Below, in pieces: positions 1 to 7,799 of a DNA stretch of 64,000 nucleotides. The notes under the pieces are model-generated. The model saw nothing but the letters and a program-made list of their open reading frames with translations. It was not told the origin of the DNA and ran no database searches. The position numbers and the translations under genes were made by a program. Within the stretch, counting starts at the first letter, position 1, and every line of letters begins with the position of its first letter. Origin of the DNA: UBA10649 sp963749905 (GTDB taxonomy: Bacteria > Actinomycetota > Actinomycetes > S36-B12); assembly GCA_963749905.1 (NCBI GenBank), contig CAVVOF010000003.1:930001-994000 (forward strand), read 5' to 3'.

Positions 1-1341
1 GCCAGCCGGCGCCAGCGGTCCCTGGCACTCCAGCGCGCGGGCCTGGAGTTCGCTGATGATCCGTTGGGCGTCCGCCTCGTCGGCTGCGGGGATCCCCTTG
101 CTGACGAGTTCCTGGTCGAAGAACGGCAGCGTGCCGACCTGCAGCCCGGAGTCCGACCAGAGTTCGGACAGCGGGTACCCGAGCAGCGTGCCCTGGATGC
201 CCTGGTAGACGGCCACCGTGCCGGTCCCGGCGCTGCCGTTCACGGCCACGTACCACTGCGACTCGAGCCAGGCGCTCGCGACGGAGAACACGACGACGGC
301 GACCACGACGACCGCCACGACGGCGGCCGCGATGGTGCCCCAGATCCGACGACGTCGATCACGGTCGGTCGGTCGGCTCTCCCGTTCCCGCCGGCTGGCT
401 GATGCGGGAGCGATGATGTCCGCGTCGATCAGCGGCTGGGGTGCCGTGGGCGGGCCGCCCTCTGCCGGCGGTGGCGCCTCGGGCCGGTCGGGGTCCGGTT
501 GGGAGTCGTCGGGGAACCGGACGGACGGCAGCCGCAACCGGACGCGGGGCTCACCCGCGGCACCCACGACCACGGGGGCGAACGTCCGATCGGGCTCGAC
601 CACGTCGGGGCCGGGATCCGCCACCTCGACGACGTCGGCGACCACCACGGTCACGTTGTCCGGTGCACCGCGTTCGATGGCCAGCTCGACCATGCGAGTC
701 ACCGTGCCGGTCGGATCGCCGAATGCGAGCAGCCCAGCGATCTCGTCGTTGCTGACCACTCCAGACAGCCCGTCGGTGCAGAGCAGGTAGCGATCCCCGG
801 GACGTGCCTCACGCAGGGACAGGTCCGCCTCGACCGGAGTCACGCCGTCGAGCGCCCGCATCAGCAGCGAGCGTCGAGGATGGACGGTGGCCTCCTCCTC
901 GGTGATCCGCCCGGCGTCGACGAGCGTCTGCACATAGGTGTGATCGTGGGTGATCTGGGTGAGCTCGCCGTCACGGAGCAGGTAGGCGCGGGAGTCGCCG
1001 ACGTGGACCACGGCGATGCGGGTGCCGAGCCAGTACAGGCCGGTGATCGTCGTCCCCATGCCGGTCAGGTCGGGGTCCGTGTCGATCTCGTCGGCAAGGG
1101 CATCCCCGACGTCGGCAACCGAGTCGGCGAGCGCGCCGAGGACCTCCGCCGGCTGGGGGGCGTGGACGTCCAGATCAGCGACCGTGGCGACCGCGATAGC
1201 GCTGGCGAGCTCGCCAGCCGCATGTCCGCCCATGCCGTCCGCCACCATCAGCAGGCTCGGTCCGGCGTAACCCGAGTCCTCGTTGCCTTCGCGGATCAGA
1301 CCGACATCCGATCGGGCGGCGTAGCGCAGTTCGAGTGCCAC
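1..1341 (-). CDS. pstP: PP2C-family Ser/Thr phosphatase, PstP-like (3' end outside window)
   Basis: Dephosphorylates the Ser/Thr kinases (PknA/PknB type) and their substrates that control growth and division in actinobacteria. At least 447 codons are present and the frame runs off the left edge. The GTG start at 1341 is 6 bases after the fhaB stop and gives the expected N-terminus. Metal-site motifs are visible: EGNEDS (Asp22), VADGMGG (Asp35), VGDSRAYLL and CTDGLSG. A membrane segment lies near residues 335-362 (GTIAAAVVAVVVV), followed by an extracellular tail. This is the PstP layout of cytosolic phosphatase, proline-rich linker, one TM and an external domain. It is the last visible gene of an fhaA-fhaB-pstP unit. 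Confidence 0.95.
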   Translation of the reverse strand, partial: MALELRYAARSDVGLIREGNEDSGYAGPSLLMVADGMGGHAAGELASAIAVATVADLDVHAPQPAEVLGALADSVADVGDALADEIDTDPDLTGMGTTITGLYWLGTRIAVVHVGDSRAYLLRDGELTQITHDHTYVQTLVDAGRITEEEATVHPRRSLLMRALDGVTPVEADLSLREARPGDRYLLCTDGLSGVVSNDEIAGLLAFGDPTGTVTRMVELAIERGAPDNVTVVVADVVEVADPGPDVVEPDRTFAPVVVGAAGEPRVRLRLPSVRFPDDSQPDPDRPEAPPPAEGGPPTAPQPLIDADIIAPASASRRERESRPTDRDRRRRIWGTIAAAVVAVVVVAVVVFSVASAWLESQWYVAVNGSAGTGTVAVYQGIQGTLLGYPLSELWSDSGLQVGTLPFFDQELVSKGIPAADEADAQRIISELQARALECQGPLAPAG

Positions 1342-1347
1342 GGCCGC

Positions 1348-1833
1348 CTACTTCTGGATCTGCAGGGTCGTGCGGCCGACCCGCAGCGGTGCGCCGACCG
1401 GAAGGACGGTGGGCGTGGTGATCCGCGTGCGGTCGATCCACGTGCCGTTGGTGGAGCCGAGGTCCTCGACGACCCAGGAGCCCTCGGCCGGGTAGATGCG
1501 GGCATGCCGACTGGAGGCGTAGTCGTCCTCGATGATCAGCGTCGAGTCCTCCGCGCGGCCGATGGTGATCTGGACGTCGCCCAGTGGGATCACGGTCCCC
1601 TGCAGCGGGCCCTCGATCACGACGAGCTTGCTGCCCTTCACCTTCTGCTGCTTCGCCACCTTCGGGGGCTTGGGTGGCTTGGGGGCGCGTGCGGCGCGGC
1701 GCTGTCGGCCGGCGGGCTTGGCCTCTGCGGGCATGCGCAGGTCCCGGCGCAGCACGAGGATGGTGAGGAGCACGAACGACCACAGCAGCGTGAGGAATCC
1801 CAGCCGCACGAGGGTGAGCGCAAGCTCCGACAC
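1348..1833 (-). CDS. fhaB: FHA-domain protein FhaB (FipA-like)
   Basis: A 161-residue phosphothreonine-binding adaptor. One N-terminal transmembrane helix (about residues 5-27) is followed by a Lys/Pro/Ala-rich linker. The FHA domain fills about residues 85-160, with the hallmark GRAEDSTL, SSRHARIY and LGSTNGTWID. FHA domains bind phosphothreonine on PknA/B substrates. The M. tuberculosis homologue FipA links the kinases to the divisome and cell-wall synthesis. It lies 3 bases after fhaA and 6 bases before pstP, so it is probably cotranscribed. Confidence 0.93.
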   Translation of the reverse strand: MSELALTLVRLGFLTLLWSFVLLTILVLRRDLRMPAEAKPAGRQRRAARAPKPPKPPKVAKQQKVKGSKLVVIEGPLQGTVIPLGDVQITIGRAEDSTLIIEDDYASSRHARIYPAEGSWVVEDLGSTNGTWIDRTRITTPTVLPVGAPLRVGRTTLQIQK

Positions 1834-1836
1834 GGG

Positions 1837-2523
1837 TCAGCCGCTCCGGAACACCAGTTGCGTGGTCCCGATGGTGATCGTGGAGCCATCGGTGAGCTCG
1901 CGCTGCGAGACCTTCTGGCCATCCACGTACGTGCCGTTGGTCGAGCTCAGGTCCCGCAGCAGGACCGGCTGGCCGAGGACGATCTCGCAGTGGTTGCGGG
2001 ACGCCCCGGGATCATCGATGCGGATGTCGGTGTCACTGCCCCGGCCGAGTCGGCTGACCGCGCGCACCAGGGGGTAGGCGGTGCCGGACACCTCCAGCCG
2101 TGGCTGACGGACGTCCACGTCCACGGCCTGCTGGCTGCCCGCCGCCCGCACTTCCGCCTGGGCCTCGCTGCGAATGCGGAAGATGCCGGTCTCGAGCTCG
2201 TCGTCCTGGCTCAGCAGCACGTCGACCGGACCGAGCAGGGTGTAGCCCTGCTCGGCGCCGTAGTCGCGAACCAGGGTGGACAGCTCTGTCTGCAGGGCGT
2301 CCTTGAAGACGGCCAGCCGCCGGTAGTCGTGCTGCGAGAGCTCGACATGGAACACGTTCGGGATGACGGTGCGGGCGCGATCGATCACCGCCGCGCGATC
2401 GTTGATCTCGCGCTGGAGGGCGGAGGCGATCTCCACCGGCTGCACCTCTGCCTTGAACGCCCGGGCGAACGCGCCGTTGACGAGTCGGTCGAGGGAGTCC
2501 TCGAACCGTTCCAGCAGTCCCAC
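1837..2523 (-). CDS. fhaA: FhaA: DUF3662 plus FHA-domain protein
   Basis: A 228-residue two-domain regulator. The N-terminal DUF3662 region (about 1-115) opens with VGLLERFEDSLDRLVNG, the usual FhaA start. The C-terminal FHA domain (about 145-228) carries GRGSDTDIRID, SRNHCEI and LSSTNGTYVDG. The GTG at 2523 is preferred over upstream in-frame starts because GGAGGA sits 5 bases before it and the family begins there. In mycobacteria FhaA binds phosphorylated MviN and modulates peptidoglycan synthesis. The linker is much shorter than in mycobacterial FhaA. It is the first gene of the unit, with divergent spacing from the tRNA. Confidence 0.93.
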   Translation of the reverse strand: MGLLERFEDSLDRLVNGAFARAFKAEVQPVEIASALQREINDRAAVIDRARTVIPNVFHVELSQHDYRRLAVFKDALQTELSTLVRDYGAEQGYTLLGPVDVLLSQDDELETGIFRIRSEAQAEVRAAGSQQAVDVDVRQPRLEVSGTAYPLVRAVSRLGRGSDTDIRIDDPGASRNHCEIVLGQPVLLRDLSSTNGTYVDGQKVSQRELTDGSTITIGTTQLVFRSG

Positions 2524-2676
2524 GGGTCCTCCGCATCCGGGCAGCAGTACGAGCGCCAGTGATGACCAGCGTCGGTCGATGCTAACCCGCGCGGATGCTG
2601 CGATCGGGGACGCGCACCGGCGCACACCCGCGGTACTGAGGGGCGTCGTGCGGCCTGTAGGCTTCTCCCGCTACAC

Positions 2677-2760
2677 GCGCGAGTGGCGGAATAGGCAGAC
2701 GCGCACGGTTCAGGTCCGTGTGCCCGAAAGGGCGTGGGGGTTCAACTCCCCCCTCGCGCA
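2677..2760 (+). tRNA. tRNA-Leu (CAG)
   Basis: The 84-nt cloverleaf folds with acceptor GCGCGAG (2677-2683) against CTCGCGC (2753-2759) and discriminator A2760. The anticodon stem CACGG/CCGTG encloses the loop TTCAGGT with anticodon CAG at 2711-2713. A long class II variable arm (GCCCGAAAGGGC) is present. The T arm is GGGGG-TTCAACT-CCCCC. The CCA tail is not fully encoded (CCC follows). A TAGGCT box about a dozen bases upstream is a plausible -10 element. Confidence 0.97.
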
Positions 2761-2768
2761 CCCAGCAA

Positions 2769-2808
2769 GAAGGCTCCCGCCTCACCCATCGGTGAGGGGG
2801 AGCCTTCT
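2769..2808 (+). terminator. Hairpin after tRNA-Leu
   Basis: GAAGGCTCCC and GGGAGCCTTC form a 10-bp GC-rich stem around an inner inverted repeat (CCTCACC/GGTGAGG). It starts 8 bases after the tRNA, fitting intrinsic termination without a strong U-tract. Confidence 0.75.
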
Positions 2809-2843
2809 GCGTTGCCGGGGGACCCTGCTCGGCAGGTGCCGGA

Positions 2844-3080
2844 TCAGGCATCCGGAAGGGCAGCGAACGTGGCCTTCATCTCCCGGTACCAGTCCATCGA
2901 CTTCTTCGGGTGCCGCCAGCGTCCCTTCATCGCATCTCGGGCGGCCTCATGCGTGGAGTCGCCGGCCGCGACGGCGTCTTTCAGGTGCCGGTCCTGCGCG
3001 TTGATCACGTCGTCGGCTGATTCACCCAGGTGCGCGACATCGCAGGGGCCGCCCAACTGCTTGCAGGTCATGGTCTTCAT
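2844..3080 (-). CDS. DUF1059 small protein
   Basis: A 78-residue protein beginning MKTMTCKQLGGPCD and containing the DUF1059 pattern of GESADDVINAQDRHL. Two cysteines (C6, C13) in the first 15 residues are characteristic. The biochemical role is unknown. The start codon overlaps the sigma-factor stop by 4 bases, so the two are translationally coupled and probably cotranscribed. The family often sits beside ECF sigma factors or oxidative-response genes, so a role in the sigma regulon is an inference from position. Confidence 0.85.
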   Translation of the reverse strand: MKTMTCKQLGGPCDVAHLGESADDVINAQDRHLKDAVAAGDSTHEAARDAMKGRWRHPKKSMDWYREMKATFAALPDA

Positions 3081-3940
3081 CGGTCATCCTTTCGAGAGGG
3101 TGTGCGTCGTGAGTCCTGCCGCTTGGTGATCCCAGCCAGCACCGTCGGCTCCGCGCGGAAGGTGATGACGGCGACCACGCCGTTCTTGATGGTGAAGTCG
3201 AATGCCACGCGAGCTTCGCTGCGATGGAACCAGGCCGCACCAGGCCGCCCATCGATGAAGGCTGGCAGCGCTGCCTTGGCGGCACCGTTGAAGAACGCGG
3301 CGACCTCATGGCGCCCAACGATGCTTGCCGGGGTCCCGGCCGCCACGGCATCGAGGTCCGCAGCGAGGGCAGCATCAGGCGCGAGCAAGAGGAGAAGCCT
3401 CTCGAAGTCGCCGTTTCGCGCTGCGGACAGGAAGGCATCGACCACCTCCCAATCGGCCAGCGGATCCTCGACCCTCGGCTGGCCGACCTTGGCTCGGGCG
3501 CGTGAGGCCAGCTTTCGGGCAGCGGCGGGAGAGGTGTCCAGCAGAGTCGCGATGGTGGTGAACTCAAACCCGAAGGTGTCATGCAGGATGAACGAGACTC
3601 GCTCGGATGGGGTGAGCCGGTCCAGCACGACCTGAAGGGCCTGCCCGACTGTCTCCGCAAGGACGACCTCGTCCGCGGGGTCCGGGTCCACGTCCCCGTC
3701 GACTTCTCGGATCTCCTCGTCCTCGACAGGCAGTGGGACGCGAGCGCGCAACCGGTCCAGGCACAGCCGCGTGGTGACGGTGGTGAGCCACGCCGGCACG
3801 TCGTCGACGGAGTCCGTGCGGTCGAGTCGCATCCACGCCTGCTGGACGACGTCCTCGGCCTCCATTCGGTCGCCCAGGATGCGGGACGCGATCCTGACAA
3901 GGCGGTCTCGCTCGCTCATGAAGCTCGCTGTGCGGTCCAC
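3077..3940 (-). CDS. ECF sigma factor with SnoaL-like C-terminal domain (ECF41/SigJ type)
   Basis: A 287-residue sigma factor. The N-terminal sigma2 region (about 8-75, DRMEAEDVVQQAWMRLDR) and sigma4 HTH (about 105-160, FTTIATLLDTSPAAARKLAS) are followed by about 120 residues of a SnoaL/NTF2-like fold (from about 170). This layout defines the ECF41 and related SigJ groups. They lack a classical anti-sigma factor, and the C-terminal domain modulates activity in cis. The GTG at 3940 follows GGAGGAG by 3 bases; an internal ATG at 3919 is an alternative. An upstream motif matches an ECF41 promoter, suggesting autoregulation. The typical COMD partner gene is replaced here by DUF1059. Confidence 0.9.
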   Translation of the reverse strand: MDRTASFMSERDRLVRIASRILGDRMEAEDVVQQAWMRLDRTDSVDDVPAWLTTVTTRLCLDRLRARVPLPVEDEEIREVDGDVDPDPADEVVLAETVGQALQVVLDRLTPSERVSFILHDTFGFEFTTIATLLDTSPAAARKLASRARAKVGQPRVEDPLADWEVVDAFLSAARNGDFERLLLLLAPDAALAADLDAVAAGTPASIVGRHEVAAFFNGAAKAALPAFIDGRPGAAWFHRSEARVAFDFTIKNGVVAVITFRAEPTVLAGITKRQDSRRTPSRKDDR

Positions 3941-3968
3941 GGTCTCCTCCTTCCCCTACTTGGGGTAT

Positions 3969-3995
3969 GACGTTGGAGCGGCCCCAAGTGTGACC
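3969..3995 (-). promoter_or_regulatory. Candidate ECF41-type autoregulatory promoter
   Basis: Reading the minus strand, GGTCACA (3995-3989) is separated by exactly 16 bases from CGTC (3972-3969). This corresponds to the published ECF41 consensus TGTCACA-N16-CGTC with one mismatch. It lies about 29 bases before the sigma-factor GTG, leaving room for a short leader with the GGAGGAG ribosome site. Confidence 0.7.
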
Positions 3996-4034
3996 GCTGG
4001 GGACGCACCGTGGGCGCACCATGGGCTCCGGCGA

Positions 4035-4063
4035 GGGAGTTCGACTTCCCCCCTCGCGCACCA
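4035..4063 (+). repeat. Degenerate duplicate of the tRNA-Leu 3' end
   Basis: These 29 bases match the tRNA-Leu 3' end at 2736-2762 with two substitutions and one inserted T. The last 15 bases, CCCCCCTCGCGCACC, are identical, and here ACCA is complete. No 5' half exists upstream and the T stem is broken, so it is a remnant, not a gene. With the intact tRNA it brackets the sigma-factor/DUF1059 islet, like an attachment-site scar. Confidence 0.7.
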
Positions 4064-4067
4064 CACC

Positions 4068-4095
4068 GAGACCCCGGTCCGAGGACCGGGGTCTC
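4068..4095 (+). terminator. Strong GC hairpin after the tRNA remnant
   Basis: GAGACCCCGGTCC pairs with GGACCGGGGTCTC over 13 bases with a tiny loop, followed by GTGCTTTCGG. It sits where a tRNA terminator would be and insulates the lysozyme-like gene from upstream transcription. Confidence 0.7.
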
Positions 4096-4127
4096 GTGCT
4101 TTCGGCCTCGGGCGGGACACTCTTCCC

Positions 4128-5387
4128 ATGCACTCGGCGATGCGCGCAGCGGCGACGGCCTGTGCGGCCGCCGTGCTGTGGGGTGTCGCGGTGCCGGCGG
4201 AGGCATCATCAGGAACAGCCAACGAGACGAAGAGCCTGTCGTTCATCGATGCGCTGTCGGCCATTCCTGAGGCCTCGAAGCAGGTGGCGCGGACAAGGAA
4301 GGCGATCCCTCCTCTGGTGGCGAGCTTCGACCGGGCCTACGCAGGCGCGAAGGCACAGAAGGACCGGGTGGCGGCGGCCAGCGACGGGCTGCACGAGGCG
4401 ATCGTCGTCAGGACCCGGGCGGAGTTGGCGGTCCAGGGTTCCCAGGAGTCGATCGACGACTCGGCGCGCGTGATGTACACCAGTGGCGGCTCGGTGCCGA
4501 CCCTGCCCGAGGTCCTGCTGACGGCCGACTCGCCGGTGGGACTGGCGCAGAGCCTGTTCACCCGGCAGTACCTCACCAGTGTTGCCGGAGCGACGGTCGC
4601 GCGTCGGCTTCGGGCTGAGCAAGCGGTCGTTGCCGCCGTGCAGGCCGGTGTTCAGAGCCTGGAGCAGCACACAGCTGAAGCGGTGCGCGCGGCCGCGGCC
4701 GACGCCGCAGCGGTCGCCGCGGCGCGGGAACTCACCACCGCCCGCAAGGCCGTCGTCGATGCGCGGGCCTACTACCGCAAGCTCATGCGTATCACCAGCG
4801 TCGATCGCAGCGCGGAGTACGGCAAGGTCAAGAAGTGCGGCGACTGGGTGACCAAGCTGCTGTCCCGGTCGGGATTCGAGGGCGAGGACCTGCGCGAGGC
4901 GTGGGCCATCGTGATGCGGGAGAGCGGCGGACGCGAGGACGCCATCTCCGTCTCCAATGACCTGGGCCTGTTCCAGATCAACACGGCGACGTGGCGGGGC
5001 CAGCCGTGGTTCAACCGCAAGGAGCTGCTGACGCGCAAGTACAACGCGAAGATCGGCCACCTGCTCTCGCAGGGCGGAAGGTCTTGGTACAGCTGGGGAC
5101 TGGACGGGCACGGCCGACCGGACGCACGCGCCTACGTCAAGGCCGGTTGGACCCCGGAGCACATCATGTCGTCGATCGTGCGGCCCTACATCGCGTGGTA
5201 CCAGCAGTACCCGTGCCGACCCTCTTACGAGAGCGGCTACCCCTATGCGCTACCCGCGCCACGAGCGGACGAGAAGCCTGGCGCCGATGACCAGTACGCG
5301 GGTGACGGCCTGCTCCCGGGCCAGCGACCGACGGATGACGACGAGAGCCTGGAGTCCGACGCAGCGCAGGCCGGGAGCGGCACATGA
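4128..5387 (+). CDS. Secreted lysozyme/transglycosylase-like protein with N-terminal coiled coil
   Basis: A 419-residue protein. A signal peptide (MHSAMRAAATACAAAVLWG, cut near AEASS) precedes an Ala-rich coiled-coil region (about 60-215). A lysozyme-like SLT fold follows (about 235-345): ESGGREDAISVSNDLGLFQI has the catalytic-type Glu and the glycine-rich GLFQIN motif, and a WYSWG motif follows. It probably cleaves or binds peptidoglycan outside the membrane, like coiled-coil resuscitation or RipA-type hydrolases. ATG 4128 is 6 bases after GACACT, compatible with a leaderless start. Its stop overlaps the mtnA start by 4 bases, which couples an apparently unrelated secreted enzyme to the salvage operon. 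Confidence 0.85.
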   Translation: MHSAMRAAATACAAAVLWGVAVPAEASSGTANETKSLSFIDALSAIPEASKQVARTRKAIPPLVASFDRAYAGAKAQKDRVAAASDGLHEAIVVRTRAELAVQGSQESIDDSARVMYTSGGSVPTLPEVLLTADSPVGLAQSLFTRQYLTSVAGATVARRLRAEQAVVAAVQAGVQSLEQHTAEAVRAAAADAAAVAAARELTTARKAVVDARAYYRKLMRITSVDRSAEYGKVKKCGDWVTKLLSRSGFEGEDLREAWAIVMRESGGREDAISVSNDLGLFQINTATWRGQPWFNRKELLTRKYNAKIGHLLSQGGRSWYSWGLDGHGRPDARAYVKAGWTPEHIMSSIVRPYIAWYQQYPCRPSYESGYPYALPAPRADEKPGADDQYAGDGLLPGQRPTDDDESLESDAAQAGSGT

Positions 5388-6421
5388 CGGAGATCCGTGC
5401 GGTCGCTTGGGACCCGACTGCGGCCTGCGTCGTGCTCCTCGACCAGACCCGGCTGCCGCAGGAGGTCGAGTGGGTGCGCTGCACGTCGGTCGCGGACCTG
5501 GTCGATGCGATCCAGCGGCTGGTGGTGCGAGGCGCTCCGGCGCTGGGTGTCGCCGGCGCCTACGGGGTGGCCCTCGCACTCGCGCAGGCAGACCGGGAGG
5601 GCTGGGACGAGGACCGACTGTCTGCGGAACTGGCGAGCCTTCGGCAGGCGCGCCCTACCGCGGTGAACCTGTCCTGGGGTGTCGACCAGGCCGTGGAGGT
5701 ACGTGATCGGGGTCCCCATGCCGCAGCCGAGGTCGCCGCTCGGATCGCCGCCGAGGATGAGACCGCCAACCGGGCGTTGTCTGGACTCGGCGCCGACTGG
5801 ATCCAGCAGCGGATCGGCCGCCCAACCCTGCGGATCCTCACGCACTGCAACACCGGGGCACTGGCCACGGCGGGATGGGGCACCGCCCTCGGCATCGTCC
5901 GCGAGCTCCATGCGAGGGGCGCCGTCGAGCTCGTCTACGTGGACGAGACTCGCCCGTTGCTGCAGGGGTCCCGGCTGACCGCCTGGGAGCTTCAGCAGGA
6001 GGGCATCCCTTATGTCGTCCAGCCCGACGGGGCGGCGGCGTCCACCATCCTGCGTGGCTTGGTCGACGTGGCCATCGTGGGCGCCGACCGGATCGCGCGG
6101 AATGGTGACGTCGCCAACAAGCTCGGCACGCTGGGGGTGGCCCTGGCGGCAGCTGACGCAGGGATCCCGTTCGTGGTCGCGGCTCCGTCGACGACTCTCG
6201 ACCCGCTCACCGGAACGGGCGCCGACATCCCCATCGAGGAGAGGACGGCGTCCGAGGTGCTCGAAGTCGGCGGTAGGCAGGTCGCCCCTGCCGGGGCGAG
6301 GGCGTTCAATCCGGCATTCGACGTGACGCCGCATCGACTCATCACTGCCATTGTCACCGAGGGCGGCGTGGTGGACCCGCGATCGGACGGGGTCGTGGAC
6401 TGGAAGGGGGAGGCGGGATGA
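5384..6421 (+). CDS. mtnA: 5-methylthioribose-1-phosphate isomerase MtnA
   Basis: A 345-residue aldose-ketose isomerase that converts 5-methylthioribose-1-phosphate (or 5-deoxyribose-1-phosphate) to the ribulose-1-phosphate form. The family motifs are complete: RGAPALGVAGAYG, THCNTGALATAG with the catalytic Cys155, DETRPLLQGSRLTAWE, and VGADRIARNGDVANKLGT with the catalytic Asp235. Length matches the eIF2B-like MtnA family. It is the first of four genes joined by 4-base start/stop overlaps. Downstream genes supply the phosphorylase and deaminase that make its substrate and the aldolase that uses its product. Confidence 0.97.
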   Translation: MTEIRAVAWDPTAACVVLLDQTRLPQEVEWVRCTSVADLVDAIQRLVVRGAPALGVAGAYGVALALAQADREGWDEDRLSAELASLRQARPTAVNLSWGVDQAVEVRDRGPHAAAEVAARIAAEDETANRALSGLGADWIQQRIGRPTLRILTHCNTGALATAGWGTALGIVRELHARGAVELVYVDETRPLLQGSRLTAWELQQEGIPYVVQPDGAAASTILRGLVDVAIVGADRIARNGDVANKLGTLGVALAAADAGIPFVVAAPSTTLDPLTGTGADIPIEERTASEVLEVGGRQVAPAGARAFNPAFDVTPHRLITAIVTEGGVVDPRSDGVVDWKGEAG

Positions 6422-7062
6422 CCGCCGCTGCAGAGCAGCTCCATGAAGCGATGCGCTTGCTTGCCCAGCGCGGCCTGAACAGCGGGACGTCGGGAAACGT
6501 GTCCATCCGGATCGAGGGAGGCTTCCTCGTCACCCCGTCCGCCGTCGCTCCCGAGCAGTTGTCCCCCGCGGGAATGGTCGACCTTGCGTGGAACGGGCGC
6601 ACTCGGTCTGCGGGCATCCCATCCACGGAATGGCGGATCCATCGGGACGTGTATGCCGCGCTTCCCGGGGCGGGCGCGATCGTGCACACCCACTCGACGT
6701 ACGCGACGGCCCTCGCCAGCCTGCGTGAGGACCTGCCGCCGTTCCACTATCTGGTGGGCAAGGCAGGTGGGCACCGTGTCCACTGCGCGGAGTTCGCCAC
6801 CTACGGAACGCAAGCCCTGTCGGACGCGGTCGTCGCTGCCCTGGGCGATCGCCGCGCCTGCCTGATGGCGAACCACGGAATGCTGGCCTACGGCCCCGAC
6901 CTGGCGTCCGCGGTGTCGCTCGCGACGGAGATCGAGGTGCTGTGCCGGCAGTACCTGATCGCGCGTTCGGCCGGTCGGCCGGTCCTGCTGACCGCCCAGC
7001 AGATGGACGAGGCCATCGCGAAGTTCGCCAAGTACGGAACGGCGGAGGATGACGAATCGTGA
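6418..7062 (+). CDS. Class II (fuculose-phosphate-type) aldolase, probable 5-deoxy/methylthioribulose-1-phosphate aldolase
   Basis: A 214-residue zinc-dependent class II aldolase. SGTSGNVSIR binds the phosphate, HTHSTYATAL gives two zinc His ligands, and NHGMLAYG supplies another. MtnB dehydratases share this fold, so sequence alone does not separate them. The window has no MtnC/MtnW/MtnX or MtnD downstream of it, and the gene lies between an MtnA and nucleoside-cleaving enzymes. That favours the DHAP-shunt role: cleaving 5-methylthioribulose-1-P or 5-deoxyribulose-1-P to DHAP plus methylthioacetaldehyde or acetaldehyde. ATGA overlaps link it to both neighbours. Confidence 0.85.
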   Translation: MTAAAEQLHEAMRLLAQRGLNSGTSGNVSIRIEGGFLVTPSAVAPEQLSPAGMVDLAWNGRTRSAGIPSTEWRIHRDVYAALPGAGAIVHTHSTYATALASLREDLPPFHYLVGKAGGHRVHCAEFATYGTQALSDAVVAALGDRRACLMANHGMLAYGPDLASAVSLATEIEVLCRQYLIARSAGRPVLLTAQQMDEAIAKFAKYGTAEDDES

Positions 7063-7799
7063 GTGACGGGGCGCTCGGTGTCATCGCGGGGACCGGCTTC
7101 CAGGACCTGACCGGGCTGGCGAGTGCCGACAGCCTGCGCGTGGAGACGGCGTTCGGGCCGGTGGACGTGACGGTCGGCAGGCTGCACGGCCGGCGCACGG
7201 TGTTCGTGACCAGGCACGGGTCCGGTCACACCGTTCCGCCGCACCGGATCAACTTCCGCGCGCTGATCCAGAGTCTGGTCGATCTTGGCGTCACGGAGGT
7301 GCTGGCCGTCAACGTCGTCGGCGGCATCGGCCTCGAGAGCGGTCAGCTCGTGGTGATCGACGATTTCATCGACTTCACCTCGGGTCGGGAGTCGACCTTC
7401 TTCGACGGCGGGCCCCCGGACGGCGTGGTGCACGTCGACGTGACGGAGCCATACGACGCACGGCTGCGGGCGACGTGGATCGAGGCGGCCGACGCGCTGC
7501 GCGTTCCGGTCGTCGAGCGGGGTGTCTATGGGGCCTTCAACGGACCGAGGTTCGAGACCCGCGCGGAGATCCGGATGGCGGCGGGGTTGGGCGTGACCGT
7601 GGTGGGCATGACCGGTGTGCCGGAGGTGGTGCTGGCCAACGAGCGCGGACTGCCGTACTCGGCCCTGTGCCTGGTGGCGAACCCGGCCGCGGGGCTGGGA
7701 CCTGAGATCACCATCGACGCGATCCTCGAGGAGATCGCGCGGGGAGCAGCGACGGTGCAGTCGGTCATCGTCGAGGCTGCCCGAAGGCTGGCGACGTGA
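7059..7799 (+). CDS. Purine nucleoside phosphorylase, methylthioinosine type (MTIP-like)
   Basis: A 246-residue trimeric-PNP/MTAP-family enzyme that phosphorolyses a 5'-modified nucleoside to base and ribose-1-phosphate derivative. The phosphate loop GTGFQDL, TRHGSGHTVPPHRIN, the GPRFETRAEIR signature and VGMTGVPEVVLA are all present. The base-pocket segment reads VANPAAG (Asn208). True MTA phosphorylases have Asp residues at this place (TDYD type) that bind the 6-amino group. An Asn-Pro-Ala-Ala-Gly pocket instead resembles methylthioinosine phosphorylase, selective for 6-oxopurines. This agrees with the deaminase encoded next. The GTG start overlaps the aldolase stop. Confidence 0.88.
   Translation: MSDGALGVIAGTGFQDLTGLASADSLRVETAFGPVDVTVGRLHGRRTVFVTRHGSGHTVPPHRINFRALIQSLVDLGVTEVLAVNVVGGIGLESGQLVVIDDFIDFTSGRESTFFDGGPPDGVVHVDVTEPYDARLRATWIEAADALRVPVVERGVYGAFNGPRFETRAEIRMAAGLGVTVVGMTGVPEVVLANERGLPYSALCLVANPAAGLGPEITIDAILEEIARGAATVQSVIVEAARRLAT

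Noticed and set aside
499..2562. Plus-strand open frame of 687 codons across pstP-fhaB-fhaA
   Set aside because: It is antisense to three genes with clear phosphatase and FHA motifs; its translation is Arg/Gly/Asp-rich and has no domain. High GC makes such shadow frames common.
4000..4063. A second complete tRNA gene ending in CTCGCGCACCA
   Set aside because: No upstream GCGCGAG partner for the acceptor stem, no anticodon arm, and two mismatches in the T stem; only a 3'-end remnant.
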